Positions 9,243 through 17,952 of a DNA stretch of 64,000 bases are shown here, piece after piece (position 1 is the first letter of the stretch; each line of letters opens with the position of its first letter). The position numbers were made by a program, and so were the translations under genes. The stretch is from Rhodococcus sovatensis (GTDB taxonomy: Bacteria; Actinomycetota; Actinomycetes; Mycobacteriales; Mycobacteriaceae). The stretch is from the NCBI RefSeq assembly GCF_037327425.1, contig NZ_CP147846.1, forward strand, positions 5,828,001-5,892,000, in the 5' to 3' direction. The notes below the pieces were generated by a model. It saw only the letters and a program-made list of their open reading frames with translations. It was not told where the DNA came from and searched no databases.

Positions 9243-10453
9243 ACGCACCACTCGAAGGCTTCACCGTTGTCGCGATAGAGCAGGCCGTCGCAGCGCCGCT
9301 CGCCACCCGAAATCTCGCCGATCTGGGTGCTCGTGTCATCAAGGTCGAACGCACCGACGGTGGGGACCTGGCGCGGGGTTACGACCACGCGGTCCACGGC
9401 ACCGGAGCGCACTTCGTGTGGCTCAACCGGGGCAAGGAATCACTTGCGGTAGATCTCAAGTCGGTGCAGGGACGCCAGATCGTTCGGGGACTCATCGACC
9501 GAGCCGACGTGTTCGTGCAGAACCTTGCCCCTGGTGCGGCAGAGCGTCTCGGCTTCGGTGCCGGCGAATTGCGGACTGCGAACCCGCAACTGGTAGTGGT
9601 GAACATGTCCGGGTTCGGCAGAGGTGGTCCTATGCAGGACCGGAAGTCCTACGACATGCTGATCCAGGCCGAATCGGGCTTGATTTCCATCACCGGAACT
9701 CCGGACGAGCCAGCCAAGACCGGAATACCCACCGCCGACATCGCCACCGGAATGTATTGTGCACAATCGGTTCTCGCGGCGTTGCTGCGGCGCGGACGAA
9801 CCGGCGAGGGCGCGACCATCGATGTCTCCATGTTCGATTCGACCGTGGAGTGGATGGGCCACGCAATGTACACGCAGATGTACACCGGTGCGCAGCCTCA
9901 GCGCATGGGAGTCAGCCACAGTTCGATTGCGCCGTATGACGCTTATCCGACGCTCGATGGTCAAATCCTGATCGGTGTGCAGAACGACCGTGGCTGGCGA
10001 ACGCTCGTCTCGGACGTACTGGGCGTCCCTGAGTTGGCGGACGACCTACGTTTTGCGACAAATGTTCTGCGCGTGCAGAACCGCTCGGAGTGCGACGCGG
10101 TCGTCGCCGCCCGCACATCGCTTTTCACGACCGTGGACCTGGACACGAAACTGGCGTCGGCCGGTATTCCTGCGGCACAGGTGAAGCAGATGGATCAGGT
10201 CGTTGCTCATCCTCAACTCGTCGAACGTGATCGGTGGCGCACGGTTGGTACCGAACACGCCACAGCGCAGGCGCTACTACCGCCGGCCACGTTCGCCGAT
10301 CACGAAGCGCCGATGGGTGATGTTCCCGCGCTAGGCCAGCACACCCGCGCGTTGCTCATGGAATCCGGTAAAGACTCCGACGAAGCGGACCGCATGCTGA
10401 GCCAGGGAATTGCCGTGCAGAACTCAGCTTTCGATGCCGACTTCGCCCGATGA
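9239..10453 (+). CDS. Family III CoA-transferase (CaiB/BaiF)
   Basis: CoA-transferase of 404 aa. It starts NAPLEGFTVVAIEQAVAAPL and carries typical CaiB/BaiF segments: NLADLGARVIKVER, WLNRGKESLAVDLK and NMSGFGRGGP, with ADIATGMY further on. Members move CoA between acyl-CoA donors and acids. The GTG start overlaps the preceding stop (GTGA). With the adjacent acyl-CoA dehydrogenase and SDR it likely activates the pathway's acid substrate. The specific acid cannot be read from the sequence. Confidence 0.92.
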   Translation: MNAPLEGFTVVAIEQAVAAPLATRNLADLGARVIKVERTDGGDLARGYDHAVHGTGAHFVWLNRGKESLAVDLKSVQGRQIVRGLIDRADVFVQNLAPGAAERLGFGAGELRTANPQLVVVNMSGFGRGGPMQDRKSYDMLIQAESGLISITGTPDEPAKTGIPTADIATGMYCAQSVLAALLRRGRTGEGATIDVSMFDSTVEWMGHAMYTQMYTGAQPQRMGVSHSSIAPYDAYPTLDGQILIGVQNDRGWRTLVSDVLGVPELADDLRFATNVLRVQNRSECDAVVAARTSLFTTVDLDTKLASAGIPAAQVKQMDQVVAHPQLVERDRWRTVGTEHATAQALLPPATFADHEAPMGDVPALGQHTRALLMESGKDSDEADRMLSQGIAVQNSAFDADFAR

Positions 10454-10484
10454 GAGTCGGCACCAACAGAGAACAGGACATCTC

Positions 10485-11213
10485 ATGATTTCAGGACGTA
10501 CAGCCGTCATCACCGGTGGCGCGCAGGGCATCGGTCTGGCCATCGCCACGATGTTCGCGGAGAACGGCGCAAATATCGTCATCGGTGATCTCGACGAATC
10601 GAAGGCGAAGGAAGCTGCAGATGCCCTGCCCTCCGCCGCAGTCGGCGTTCGCTGCAATGTCACCTCGGCCGACGATGTACAGGCCCTGGTAGACGCCGCC
10701 GTAGCGTCGTTCGGGTCGATCGACATCATGGTCAACAATGCGGGGATCACCCGTGACGCGACGATGCGGAAAATGACAGAGGAGCAGTTCGATCAGGTGA
10801 TCGACGTGCACCTGAAGGGGTGCTGGAACGGCACGAGAATTGCTGCAGGCGTCATGCGCGAGAACGGTGGGGGATCGATCATCAACCTCTCGTCGATCTC
10901 GGCAAAGGTCGGTTTCATAGGGCAAAGCAACTACTCCGCGGCCAAGGCCGGGATTGTGGGACTGTCCAAGGCCGCGGCCAAAGAGGTTGCGCACCTCGGT
11001 GTTCGGGTCAACGTCATTCAGCCGGGACTGATCAAGACGGCGATGACCGAGGCCATGCCGCAGAAGGCGTGGGATCAGAAGATGTCGGAAATACCGATGC
11101 AGCGTGCGGGGGACCCGCGTGAGGTTGCCTCGGTGGCGTTGTTCTACGCGTCCGATCTGTCGTCGTACATGACCGGCACCGTCTCCGAGGTCACCGGCGG
11201 ACGCTACATGTGA
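10485..11213 (+). CDS. SDR dehydrogenase (FabG/3-hydroxyacyl-CoA dehydrogenase type)
   Basis: Classical SDR of 242 aa with TGGAQGIG, NNAG, the catalytic Ser of NLSSISAKVG and YSAAK. The C-terminus ends in TGTVSEVTGGRYM. The open frame begins further upstream inside the CoA-transferase gene, but the ATG at 10485 follows an AGGA sequence and gives the standard SDR N-terminus. As third gene of the LysR-linked operon it may oxidise the 3-hydroxyacyl intermediate. The substrate is inferred only from context. Confidence 0.9.
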   Translation: MISGRTAVITGGAQGIGLAIATMFAENGANIVIGDLDESKAKEAADALPSAAVGVRCNVTSADDVQALVDAAVASFGSIDIMVNNAGITRDATMRKMTEEQFDQVIDVHLKGCWNGTRIAAGVMRENGGGSIINLSSISAKVGFIGQSNYSAAKAGIVGLSKAAAKEVAHLGVRVNVIQPGLIKTAMTEAMPQKAWDQKMSEIPMQRAGDPREVASVALFYASDLSSYMTGTVSEVTGGRYM

Positions 11214-11451
11214 CTGCGCAGCAGTACTCGGATGCCATGGTCGCTCATTGCGCCACCTCGACGGGCATCCATCTTGGCCCAATGCTGGATTCCAAGAGAG
11301 ATTGGAGCAGCAGAATGGCTCAGGCAGTCATCGCCGCCTCGAAGCCGCGAGGTGAATGAACTTTCGGCGATGAACTCCGCCTCCACGAGTGGGCCGCCAC
11401 CGTACATCGATTCGAAGATCCCGGCACAGCGATGCTCGCCGAATACCGTGG
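11214..11451. other. Intergenic region with an unassigned minus-strand reading frame
   Basis: This 238-bp gap separates the SDR and convergent MFS genes. On the minus strand one frame stays open and encodes FGEHRCAGIFESMYGGG and then EAEFIAESS, which looks protein-like but was not recognised and has no clear start. It may be the tail of a lost gene. Confidence 0.25.
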
Positions 11452-12747
11452 TCACCGCACCGAGCGAATGCGCAGGACCGCGAGCCCTCCGATGAAGGTG
11501 AGAATTCCGGACGTGGCGAACAATTCGACGAAACTTCCGTCGAACAAGTCGACCAGGCCGGCACCTAGCAGTGGGCAGATGGCGGGCGGGACGATCAGCG
11601 CGACGTTCATGACGCCGAGTTCCTTGCCGCTGTTTTCGGCGTCGGGAAGCACGTCCGCACCGAGCGCTTGATCGATTCCCATGTAGCAGCCGTAACCGGC
11701 TCCAATAATTGCCAGCGCCACGACTGTGGACCACAGGCTGTCGGACACCATCAGAAGTACGGCCGCGACGGATTGCAGAGCTGCGGAGCCGACGATGAAC
11801 GGCTTGCGGCGACCGACGCGGTCGGACAACCAGCCGCAGACCATGGACACGGCGAGAACACTGGCGATGTATGCGACGGTGAGGAGGAGAAGGGCCGAGC
11901 CGGGGTCGGCGATCTTCAAGTCGTATTGCAGGAAGTAGATGAGCAGGCACGTACACAGTGAGTTTCCGAAGTTGACGGTGATCCGGCCGATCAGGGCCCA
12001 CCGAAAGTCATGAAGTCGGAGCAACGCGAGCGGTGACAATGAGAGGTGAGCGGCGGTGGTGGATCGGGATACCGCCGCGGGTTCGGTTCCCGCCGAGAGA
12101 AAGAACGGGGCCGCGCACGCGCACAAGAACGCGGCGAGCAGGATATACGCCGAGTCCGCTGTCAATGCCAGAACGGCCACCGAGCCGAGGCCCACAATCA
12201 GGCCGAATGCCTGTGCCATGGACATCGCACCTGCCACGGTTCCGCGTTGCTCGTGTGGTACTCGGTCTTTGATCAGGGCGGTCAAGGCCGATGCGACGGC
12301 ACAGAACCCGAACATCGCGGCGCACCACCACACCGCGATTCCTGTGGTTGATGTCTGGAATCCGAGACCGACCAACGCGCACGCGAACACCAGGGTCCCG
12401 ATTGCGATCCACGGCCGACGTCGACCGAACCGGCCGGATGTCCGGTCGCTGAGGGCACCTGCCAAGGGAAGCCCGATGGCCATGCACACCGCGGCGAGGC
12501 CGGAGACAACACCGAAGTCGACCACACTGGCTTGCCAGCCGGTGCCGTCCGCCGACACCGGTTCACCGAGTGCTGCGGTCAGCTGAACCGGCAGAAGGTA
12601 TTGAAACGGTGCCAGCTGTGCCATCCACACACCGGTCCACGCCAGCCCGAACAGAACCGACCACCGCGCGCTGACTCGACTCTGTCCCCCGGTCGCTGCC
12701 GTTCTGAACTGCTCACTCGTCGAGTGCCGCGCCGTCGGGTCGCTCAT
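11452..12747 (-). CDS. Major facilitator superfamily transporter
   Basis: Integral membrane transporter of 431 aa with about twelve hydrophobic segments and the loop motif GALSDRTSGRFGRRRPW between segments 2 and 3. A second similar loop, GWLSDRVGRRKPF, lies in the C-terminal half. It resembles sugar-type or GPH/MFS permeases. Its ATG overlaps the stop of the esterase remnant upstream by 4 nt (ATGA), so it was once co-transcribed with that gene. The promoter may now be the one that served the decayed P450 gene. The substrate is unknown. Confidence 0.85.
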   Translation of the reverse strand: MSDPTARHSTSEQFRTAATGGQSRVSARWSVLFGLAWTGVWMAQLAPFQYLLPVQLTAALGEPVSADGTGWQASVVDFGVVSGLAAVCMAIGLPLAGALSDRTSGRFGRRRPWIAIGTLVFACALVGLGFQTSTTGIAVWWCAAMFGFCAVASALTALIKDRVPHEQRGTVAGAMSMAQAFGLIVGLGSVAVLALTADSAYILLAAFLCACAAPFFLSAGTEPAAVSRSTTAAHLSLSPLALLRLHDFRWALIGRITVNFGNSLCTCLLIYFLQYDLKIADPGSALLLLTVAYIASVLAVSMVCGWLSDRVGRRKPFIVGSAALQSVAAVLLMVSDSLWSTVVALAIIGAGYGCYMGIDQALGADVLPDAENSGKELGVMNVALIVPPAICPLLGAGLVDLFDGSFVELFATSGILTFIGGLAVLRIRSVR

Positions 12748-13070
12748 CGCCGCCCAACCGCGGGCCGTCGAACTGTCGAATCACGAAGGGTACCAACCGC
12801 TTCGATCAGTAGCCTCTGGGCTTCGCCTGCACTGGCACTTGCCTCCGCCAGCTCTAGCCAGCCGTGCACCAGGTGTGGGAACGGAAGGTAAGTCACCTTG
12901 ATGTCGGCATCGACGAGGCGAGCTACATAGTGTGTTCCGTCAGTGCGCAAGGGATCGCATCCTGCGGTGGTCACCAGCGTGGGAGGAGCTGGAGTGGTGT
13001 CGGGAGTGTCGCGACGAGAGGACAATGCGCCGAGAAGGGACTCGAGAGAGTCGACGACTTGGTGGGCCGT
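12744..13070 (-). pseudogene. C-terminal remnant of an alpha/beta-hydrolase (HSL-type esterase)
   Basis: The minus-strand frame encodes PTLVTTAGCDPLRTDG, ADIKVTYLPFPHLVHGW and a terminal helix. These match the last third of hormone-sensitive-lipase-family esterases, carrying the catalytic Asp (GCDPLRTDG) and His (HLVHGW). The oxyanion HGGG and GxSxG nucleophile parts are absent. The frame runs without a stop into flavodoxin-like sequence from a P450 relic. It ends in a 4-nt overlap with the MFS gene, so the esterase-transporter junction is original and the 5' part was lost by deletion. Confidence 0.7.
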
Positions 13071-13371
13071 CATGAACCCTTTGGCTGCTCCCACCGCAGC
13101 GAGCTCTCGGGCGTCGGACGCCGACGTTCCGAGGTTGGAGCCGTGGAACATAAACAAGGCGCTGAAGGTAGCCGACGGTGACGCCGCCTCCGTGTTTCGG
13201 CTGGGTGCCGCTTGCTTGGTTGCCGGTACCTGACGATCGGCACGTTTCCTGACACGTCTTGTTGCCACCGGGTACGCCGAGAGCGTGTCCGACGTAGGGG
13301 AGTGCGGTCCGTTCCGGGATCGGCCGTGAGGGAGTGTGGCGGACGCGATCGGGTGTGTGCAAGCGATTCAT
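13071..13371 (-). pseudogene. Decayed CYP102-like P450 gene (N-terminus plus flavodoxin fragment)
   Basis: Starting at 13371 with an AGGGAG ribosome site, the first 36 or so codons read like the N-terminus of the intact CYP102-like protein: SRPIPERTALPYVGHALGVP against HRPIPNTVPVPQ and RRRLPYFGHALSLP. About 100 bp further on, in another frame (13074-13160), FHGSNLGTSASDARELAA matches the FMN domain of the intact enzyme (AHGSNLGTSSRIASELTT). The heme domain between them and everything after is gone. The relic sits divergent from a TetR gene exactly as the intact P450 does. Confidence 0.75.
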
Positions 13372-13393
13372 GGAAACTCCCTGCCGAGGTTGC

Positions 13394-13450
13394 TGTCGTT
13401 CGTGACGAACCTAACACCTATCCGTTCACATGACTATGTCAGTCGAACAA
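13394..13450. promoter_or_regulatory. Putative TetR operator pair beside the P450 relic
   Basis: The plus strand contains TGTCAGTCGAACAA at 13437-13450, identical at 12 of 14 positions to the site TGTCGTTCGAACAA (minus strand) before the intact CYP102 gene. A second part-copy, TGTCGTTCGTGACGAAC, lies at about 13395-13411 and contains GTTCG/CGAAC arms. The sites survive although the target P450 is broken. Confidence 0.45.
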
Positions 13451-13511
13451 GTCTTAGGGTTTCCTCAGCACGCGATGAGGTTTGCCGCCCAGGGCCACCT
13501 AGAATGGGCGA

Positions 13512-14138
13512 ATGGCACACGTACCCGCCGCTGAGCGACGCGAGCAGCTCGTACGGGCAGCAATCGAACTTTTGATGCGTAGTGGCCCAGCGGCGGGAAG
13601 CACGCGCGCGATCGCGAAGGAATTGGGGGTTCCCCAGGCAACGCTGCACTATGTGTTCGGGTCCAAGGAAGAGCTGTATCGGGCAGTCATCGTGCAATTG
13701 ACCGACGAATTCCTTGGCTACGTTCGAGCAGTGGAGGTGCCTGCGGGCACCGACTTCGAGGACAGCATCGCAACATTGACAGCACGGCTGTGGCAGACGG
13801 TGCTCGATCAGCCGCGCAAGCATCAGCTGCTCGGTGAACTCGAAATGGTGGCCCTACGCTCGCCCCAAATGCGAGAGATCACGGCTGATCATCGACTGGA
13901 GATCGACCGAATCACGTCCGCGTTGATCGACGACACTGCCACGCATTTCGGAATTGTGCCGAAGGTCGACACGATCCGAATTGCCCGCTTTTACTTCGCG
14001 GCGCTCGATGGTCTGATCAATCAACATCTGACTGCGCCGAGTCCTGACGTGGAAGAATGGTGTTTGGCCAGAATTGTCGACAACGTCCGCCTGATGGTGG
14101 TTTCAGGTGCAGACACCACCGGGCGTCCGCTTGCTTGA
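13512..14138 (+). CDS. TetR-family transcriptional regulator (paralogue of the 5973 gene)
   Basis: TetR regulator of 208 aa. The DNA-binding segment reads STRAIAKELGVPQATLHYVF, then GSKEELYRAVIVQLTDEFLGYVRAVEVP, nearly the same as the regulator at 5973. It starts MAHVPAAERREQL. It is divergent from the P450 relic and therefore appears to be a regulator that outlived its main target; it may now control the MFS gene or cross-regulate the intact CYP102 operon. The reading frame is intact. Confidence 0.88.
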   Translation: MAHVPAAERREQLVRAAIELLMRSGPAAGSTRAIAKELGVPQATLHYVFGSKEELYRAVIVQLTDEFLGYVRAVEVPAGTDFEDSIATLTARLWQTVLDQPRKHQLLGELEMVALRSPQMREITADHRLEIDRITSALIDDTATHFGIVPKVDTIRIARFYFAALDGLINQHLTAPSPDVEEWCLARIVDNVRLMVVSGADTTGRPLA

Positions 14139-14286
14139 TACCACCCATGGGGCACTGTCCACTTTGGTCATCGACCACAGCACATCACCTCAGGCGGTGG
14201 ATCGAGGCTGAATGATCGGCTACGCGAATTTTCGCGGCAGGCAGGTGGACGGAAACTGCCGAAGCGGTGCGAAATCAACCGACGGT

Positions 14287-15135
14287 CTACCCAGCACGCG
14301 GCCCGAGCACACGGCGGACGTCCTGCTTTGAAAATCGCGGGTTCATCGACAGTAGCGATCGCGACAAAGCGTCCGCCTCGCGCAGCAGCCATTCCACGAT
14401 GTGTGTTTGGCGCTGTCCCGACATTCGAGGCTCGATGGACGACACGCTGAGCGCGGCCACGACGTCTCGGTTGGCTCCGAAGATGGGAACCGCGATGCCT
14501 ACCGTGTCGGGAATGATGAGACCAGGGAAGCGTACGTACCCCGTATTTCTGGCGTCGACGATGAGGCCTTGCAGGGTAGCGGCGTCAGGCACCCGGTCGG
14601 TGGTGTTCGCACCACGGGTGAGGAGACCGAATTCATCATCATCGTCGTCCGACCAGGCCAGCAGCGCCAAGCTCCCCGCGCACGAACCGAGTGGTCTGCG
14701 GTCTCCGACCGCGGGATCCATGATGCGGACGGGGAAGGTGCCAATGGCTTGATCTATGCACAGAGCACGGTTCCCCACGCGAACCGACAGAAAGACGGTG
14801 TCACCGGTGAGCTCCGCAACTTTCGTCAGGTGAGGTTGCGCCAGGTCAACCAACCCGTGACGGTCCGAGGCCGTCATCCCGAAGCCGATGAACGGCACCC
14901 CAAGGTACAGGATGCCGCCCTCGTCTTCCTGTTCGAGCCAGCCAACATTCAGAAGCGTGTTCACTATGCGGTGCGCGGTTGTCTTGGACAGATTCGTAGC
15001 GGCCACGATGTCGACAAGTCGCGCTCCAGATGCGCCCGCGTCGGAGATTGCTTGAATGACTGTCGCTGCCCGTTCGACGCTGCGAATTCCGCCGCCGATG
15101 TCCTCGATGCCGTCCGATGCTCCGTCTACGCTCAC
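14287..15135 (-). CDS. IclR-family transcriptional regulator
   Basis: IclR regulator of about 282 aa. The N-terminal helix-turn-helix contains SVERAATVIQAISDAG and LVDIVAATNLSKTTAHRIVN, followed by the effector-binding domain (LCIDQAIGTFPVRI, GYVRFPGLIIPDTVGIAVPI). The GTG at 15135 overlaps the stop of the enolase-superfamily gene as GTGA and is taken as the start; an in-frame ATG at 15186 has no ribosome site and would overlap more. As last gene of the operon it likely regulates the sugar-acid pathway. An unusual acidic run WSDDDDDEFG lies in the effector domain. Confidence 0.87.
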   Translation of the reverse strand: MSVDGASDGIEDIGGGIRSVERAATVIQAISDAGASGARLVDIVAATNLSKTTAHRIVNTLLNVGWLEQEDEGGILYLGVPFIGFGMTASDRHGLVDLAQPHLTKVAELTGDTVFLSVRVGNRALCIDQAIGTFPVRIMDPAVGDRRPLGSCAGSLALLAWSDDDDDEFGLLTRGANTTDRVPDAATLQGLIVDARNTGYVRFPGLIIPDTVGIAVPIFGANRDVVAALSVSSIEPRMSGQRQTHIVEWLLREADALSRSLLSMNPRFSKQDVRRVLGPRAG

Positions 15136-16406
15136 TCCCGCATCATAGCGATCCACCGCTTCGTCGCTGCGACTGTTGGTGGGCATCTGTATTTTTCGAT
15201 ACCGAGATAGTTCGTGCGCAGAACTGGGGGACGGCGCCGGATCTCCTCTTCGATCGGTTCGATTCCCCACCCGGGTCCTGACGGGACTGTCATACGACCA
15301 TTTTCGACCGTGGGAGTGCCGGTGAACAGATCGTCGTCGTAGGTGAGTCGGTCGACGTCGTGTTCCATGATCCGCAGGTTCGGTACTGCTGCGGCGAAGT
15401 GGGCGCTCATGGCTGTGGCCAGGTGGCTGTAAAAATTGTGCGGTGCGACGTTGACGTCGAAGGCTTCGGCGGTGTTGGCAATTTTCATCGATTGCCAAAC
15501 TCCGTTCCACACCACGTCGACGATTCCGACGTCGATGGATTGTTTGGTCAGGTACGGAAGGAATTGACGGACGCCGAACAATGTCTCGCACGATGCAATC
15601 GGCATAGTGGCGTGCTGGCGGATCAGAGCCAGCGCATCCGGGTTGTACAGATCCAACTCCACCCAGAGCAGATCGAACTCTTCGAGGGCGCGTATCAGCC
15701 TGAGGTAGCCTTCGGTACGGGCGTTGAAGTTCAGGTCGATCAGTATCTCGATGTCGTCGCCGACTCCGCTCCGTAATGCATCCACATGTTTGACGACGTC
15801 ACGAATCAGGGTTCGGTCGACGTTCAGTCCAGGCTCGTAAGGATTGCCGAATCCAGATCCCCATGATTTGGGGCCGTTCGGCCCGTACTGGAACATATTG
15901 GTCTTCACAGCCGTAAAACCGCGATCCCTCGCCTCCTGCCCGGTTGCGGTGACGCCGGCGAGATCGGAAACTTTCGAGCCGTAGTGGTTCGGGTGGCTGA
16001 TCCGCCAGCTCGCGCAGTGCGACCAATAGACCTGAATGCTGTCCCGGTGCTTCCCGCCGAGCAGGTCGTAAACCGGGACACCCAGTATGCGTGCTTTGGC
16101 GTCGAGCATTGCGTTCTCGAGGGCACCGAAAACTTCTGCGGTCATACCGTACGGCGCCGGGCGAGCAGTAGCGGCCACGCGTGTGTAGACCTGCTCGTGG
16201 TTCATCACATCACCACCGATGAACATGGGCGCATATCGCTGGATCACTTCTGTCATTCCGCGAGGACCGAAATCTTCGTCGTACTCTGACCATCCCACCG
16301 TGCCGTCGGTAGTTGTGATCTTGAGAAAGTGGTAGTTCCGCCAACCGGCGTTGCATGACAGTGTCTCGATCGTTGCGATTTCACTGCCGTGTGATGAGCT
16401 GGGCAC
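15132..16406 (-). CDS. Enolase-superfamily (mandelate racemase/sugar-acid dehydratase-like) protein
   Basis: Enolase-superfamily enzyme of 424 aa, likely a dehydratase of an aldonic or other sugar acid. The metal ligands are visible as Asp in EILIDLNFN, Glu in LLWVELDLY and Glu in ASCETLFG. A candidate base region is PHNFYSH near residue 340. The usual KxK of the second strand reads AVKTNMF, so the second Lys is replaced. The gene is followed by an overlapping IclR gene and preceded, 20 nt away, by a D-2-hydroxyacid dehydrogenase. The superfamily is secure; the substrate is not. Confidence 0.87.
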   Translation of the reverse strand: MPSSSHGSEIATIETLSCNAGWRNYHFLKITTTDGTVGWSEYDEDFGPRGMTEVIQRYAPMFIGGDVMNHEQVYTRVAATARPAPYGMTAEVFGALENAMLDAKARILGVPVYDLLGGKHRDSIQVYWSHCASWRISHPNHYGSKVSDLAGVTATGQEARDRGFTAVKTNMFQYGPNGPKSWGSGFGNPYEPGLNVDRTLIRDVVKHVDALRSGVGDDIEILIDLNFNARTEGYLRLIRALEEFDLLWVELDLYNPDALALIRQHATMPIASCETLFGVRQFLPYLTKQSIDVGIVDVVWNGVWQSMKIANTAEAFDVNVAPHNFYSHLATAMSAHFAAAVPNLRIMEHDVDRLTYDDDLFTGTPTVENGRMTVPSGPGWGIEPIEEEIRRRPPVLRTNYLGIEKYRCPPTVAATKRWIAMMRE

Positions 16407-16426
16407 GTCGTCCTTCTTTCCAATTT

Positions 16427-17404
16427 CTAGTTTGAATTCGGTGTATTCACTGGGTATTTCGGTGTTCGGTCTTGCAGCACACGTACCACGTCGGAGACGG
16501 TGGTAGCGGTAGCATCGAGTAACGACTGGGCTGACAGATAGGCGATGTGGGGGGTCAGTACGGTGTTCGGTGCCGCCAAAAGTGGGTCGTCCGTCGGCAG
16601 TGGCTCGTGAGCGAACACATCGAGCGCGGCTCCGGCCAGGTGGCCTGCGTTCAAGGCAGCGATCAGTGCGGCTTCATCGATCAAACCTCCGCGTGAGACG
16701 TTGACCAAAACGGCACCCTTTTTGAATCGGGCCAAAGCGGAGGTGTCGATGATCTCCTTGGTGTGTTGATCGAGACCGATGTGCAAGGACACGATGTCCG
16801 AGGTGGACAGCAGTTCGTCGAGACTCAACGGTGTTGCTCCCGCGGCCGCCGCTGCGTCTTCGCGGCCAGGGCGCACGTGAGTAGCGATGCGAAAGCCGAC
16901 GGTACTCGCGAGCCGAGCGAGTTCCTGCCCGCTTCGCCCGAAACCGATAATTCCCAACTGCATTGCGTGGGGGCGCTGCAATATCGAGGCGTATCGAGGG
17001 TGGGTCCACTGCCCGCGCCTCACCCGGTCGTCGAACTCACCGATGCGCCGGAGCAGATGCATAATCATCGCCAAGGTATGAACGGCAACGTCCTGGTAGT
17101 TGGTGTCGGGAGCGTTTGTGACCTGTATTCCCAACTCTGTGGCGGCGGCGATGTCGACCGTGTCCACACCGACGCCACCTCGTGCTACCACTCGCAGATT
17201 GGGGAGTGAACGCATCACGTGCTCGGTGATCGGTTCGGCCCCCATTGGTATGAGACCGACTGCGTCGGAACATATTCGAATGAGATCAGCTTCCGTGTGC
17301 GCGGCCACTTGTTCCAGGTGCGCGTTCGCATCGTTCAACAGTGCCTCGATGCCGGGAGCGAGTGAGTCGGGTATCGGATTCCCCAGCTGATAAACGCGGT
17401 GCAT
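16427..17404 (-). CDS. D-2-hydroxyacid dehydrogenase (NAD-dependent)
   Basis: D-isomer 2-hydroxyacid dehydrogenase of 325 aa, the usual length for this family. The nucleotide motif is GIIGFGRSGQELA near residue 150. The active-site Arg is in VNVSRGGLID, Glu in ALDVFAHEPLP and His in LTPHIAYLS. It would reduce a 2-keto acid or oxidise a D-2-hydroxy acid, possibly the product of the adjacent dehydratase. It lies between the enolase-superfamily gene and an IS element, which may have separated it from the operon's original promoter. Confidence 0.92.
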   Translation of the reverse strand: MHRVYQLGNPIPDSLAPGIEALLNDANAHLEQVAAHTEADLIRICSDAVGLIPMGAEPITEHVMRSLPNLRVVARGGVGVDTVDIAAATELGIQVTNAPDTNYQDVAVHTLAMIMHLLRRIGEFDDRVRRGQWTHPRYASILQRPHAMQLGIIGFGRSGQELARLASTVGFRIATHVRPGREDAAAAAGATPLSLDELLSTSDIVSLHIGLDQHTKEIIDTSALARFKKGAVLVNVSRGGLIDEAALIAALNAGHLAGAALDVFAHEPLPTDDPLLAAPNTVLTPHIAYLSAQSLLDATATTVSDVVRVLQDRTPKYPVNTPNSN

Positions 17405-17504
17405 GTAAAGCTCCTGCCGTGGGAAAGATGCGCTGTCAGTAAGTGAAGGTGACTCGAGGTCCTGCGCCGAACCGTGTCCGACATGGCGTTACGGCACGTC
17501 CGTC

Positions 17505-17596
17505 TATGCCTTGGTGCGAGGACTCGGCGTCGGAGCCTCTATTACCTGGTCGGCGTTTCGGGTGCTGCGCGCCAGTTGGAGTTTGACCAGTGGCGT
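17505..17596 (-). other. Possible severed 3' end of the MFS transporter gene
   Basis: Directly left of the IS element one minus-strand frame reads TPLVKLQLARSTRNADQVIE and ends in a stop at 17505. A hydrophilic tail like this could be the original C-terminus of the MFS protein whose 3' end meets the other IS end. Other frames are also open here, and no target duplication was found, so this is tentative. Confidence 0.25.
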
Positions 17597-17670
17597 GTCC
17601 CCGGTGAACGGGGCCATCTCGTTTTAGAGTCTTGTTGCCCCTGAAGTGGGCGGATAGGACGATGGAGAAC

Positions 17671-17952
17671 ATGGCTGGACGGAAGCGCAACTCTGCCGAG
17701 GACATCGTGCGCAAACTGCGCCGTGCCGATGAGCTGACCGCTGCAGGCAAGACGCAAGAGGAGATCGCGGCGGAGCTCGAGGTGTCGGCGGCGACGTTGT
17801 ACAACTGGCGGCGTCAGTACGGCGGGATGGACACCGATGCCGCGAAGGAACTCAAGGAGCTGCGCGAGCAGAACGGCAAGCTCAAACGCCTGCTCGCCGA
17901 GGCCGAGCTGGAGAAGGACGCACTGCGGGAGGTAGCGAAGGGAAAATTCTGA
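17671..17952 (+). CDS. IS3-family transposase OrfA
   Basis: OrfA of 93 aa, a DNA-binding protein with helix-turn-helix TQEEIAAELEVSAATLYNWR and a C-terminal leucine-zipper-like helix (LKELREQNGKLKRLLAEAEL). The ATG at 17671 is preceded by GGAG; another ATG at 17662 is possible. The last codons contain the heptamer GGGAAAA in the phase G GGA AAA, followed by TGA, which allows a -1 shift into the OrfB frame. Confidence 0.88.
   Translation: MAGRKRNSAEDIVRKLRRADELTAAGKTQEEIAAELEVSAATLYNWRRQYGGMDTDAAKELKELREQNGKLKRLLAEAELEKDALREVAKGKF

Noticed and set aside
7941..9251. Long minus-strand frame continuing the LysR gene to 791 codons
   Set aside because: The extra part is antisense of the acyl-CoA dehydrogenase gene; the true LysR start is the GTG at 7940 with a ribosome site.
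14230..14243. Short hairpin CGCGAATTTTCGCG between the TetR and IclR genes
   Set aside because: Six-base arms with a two-base loop are expected often in this GC-rich DNA; no further terminator features.
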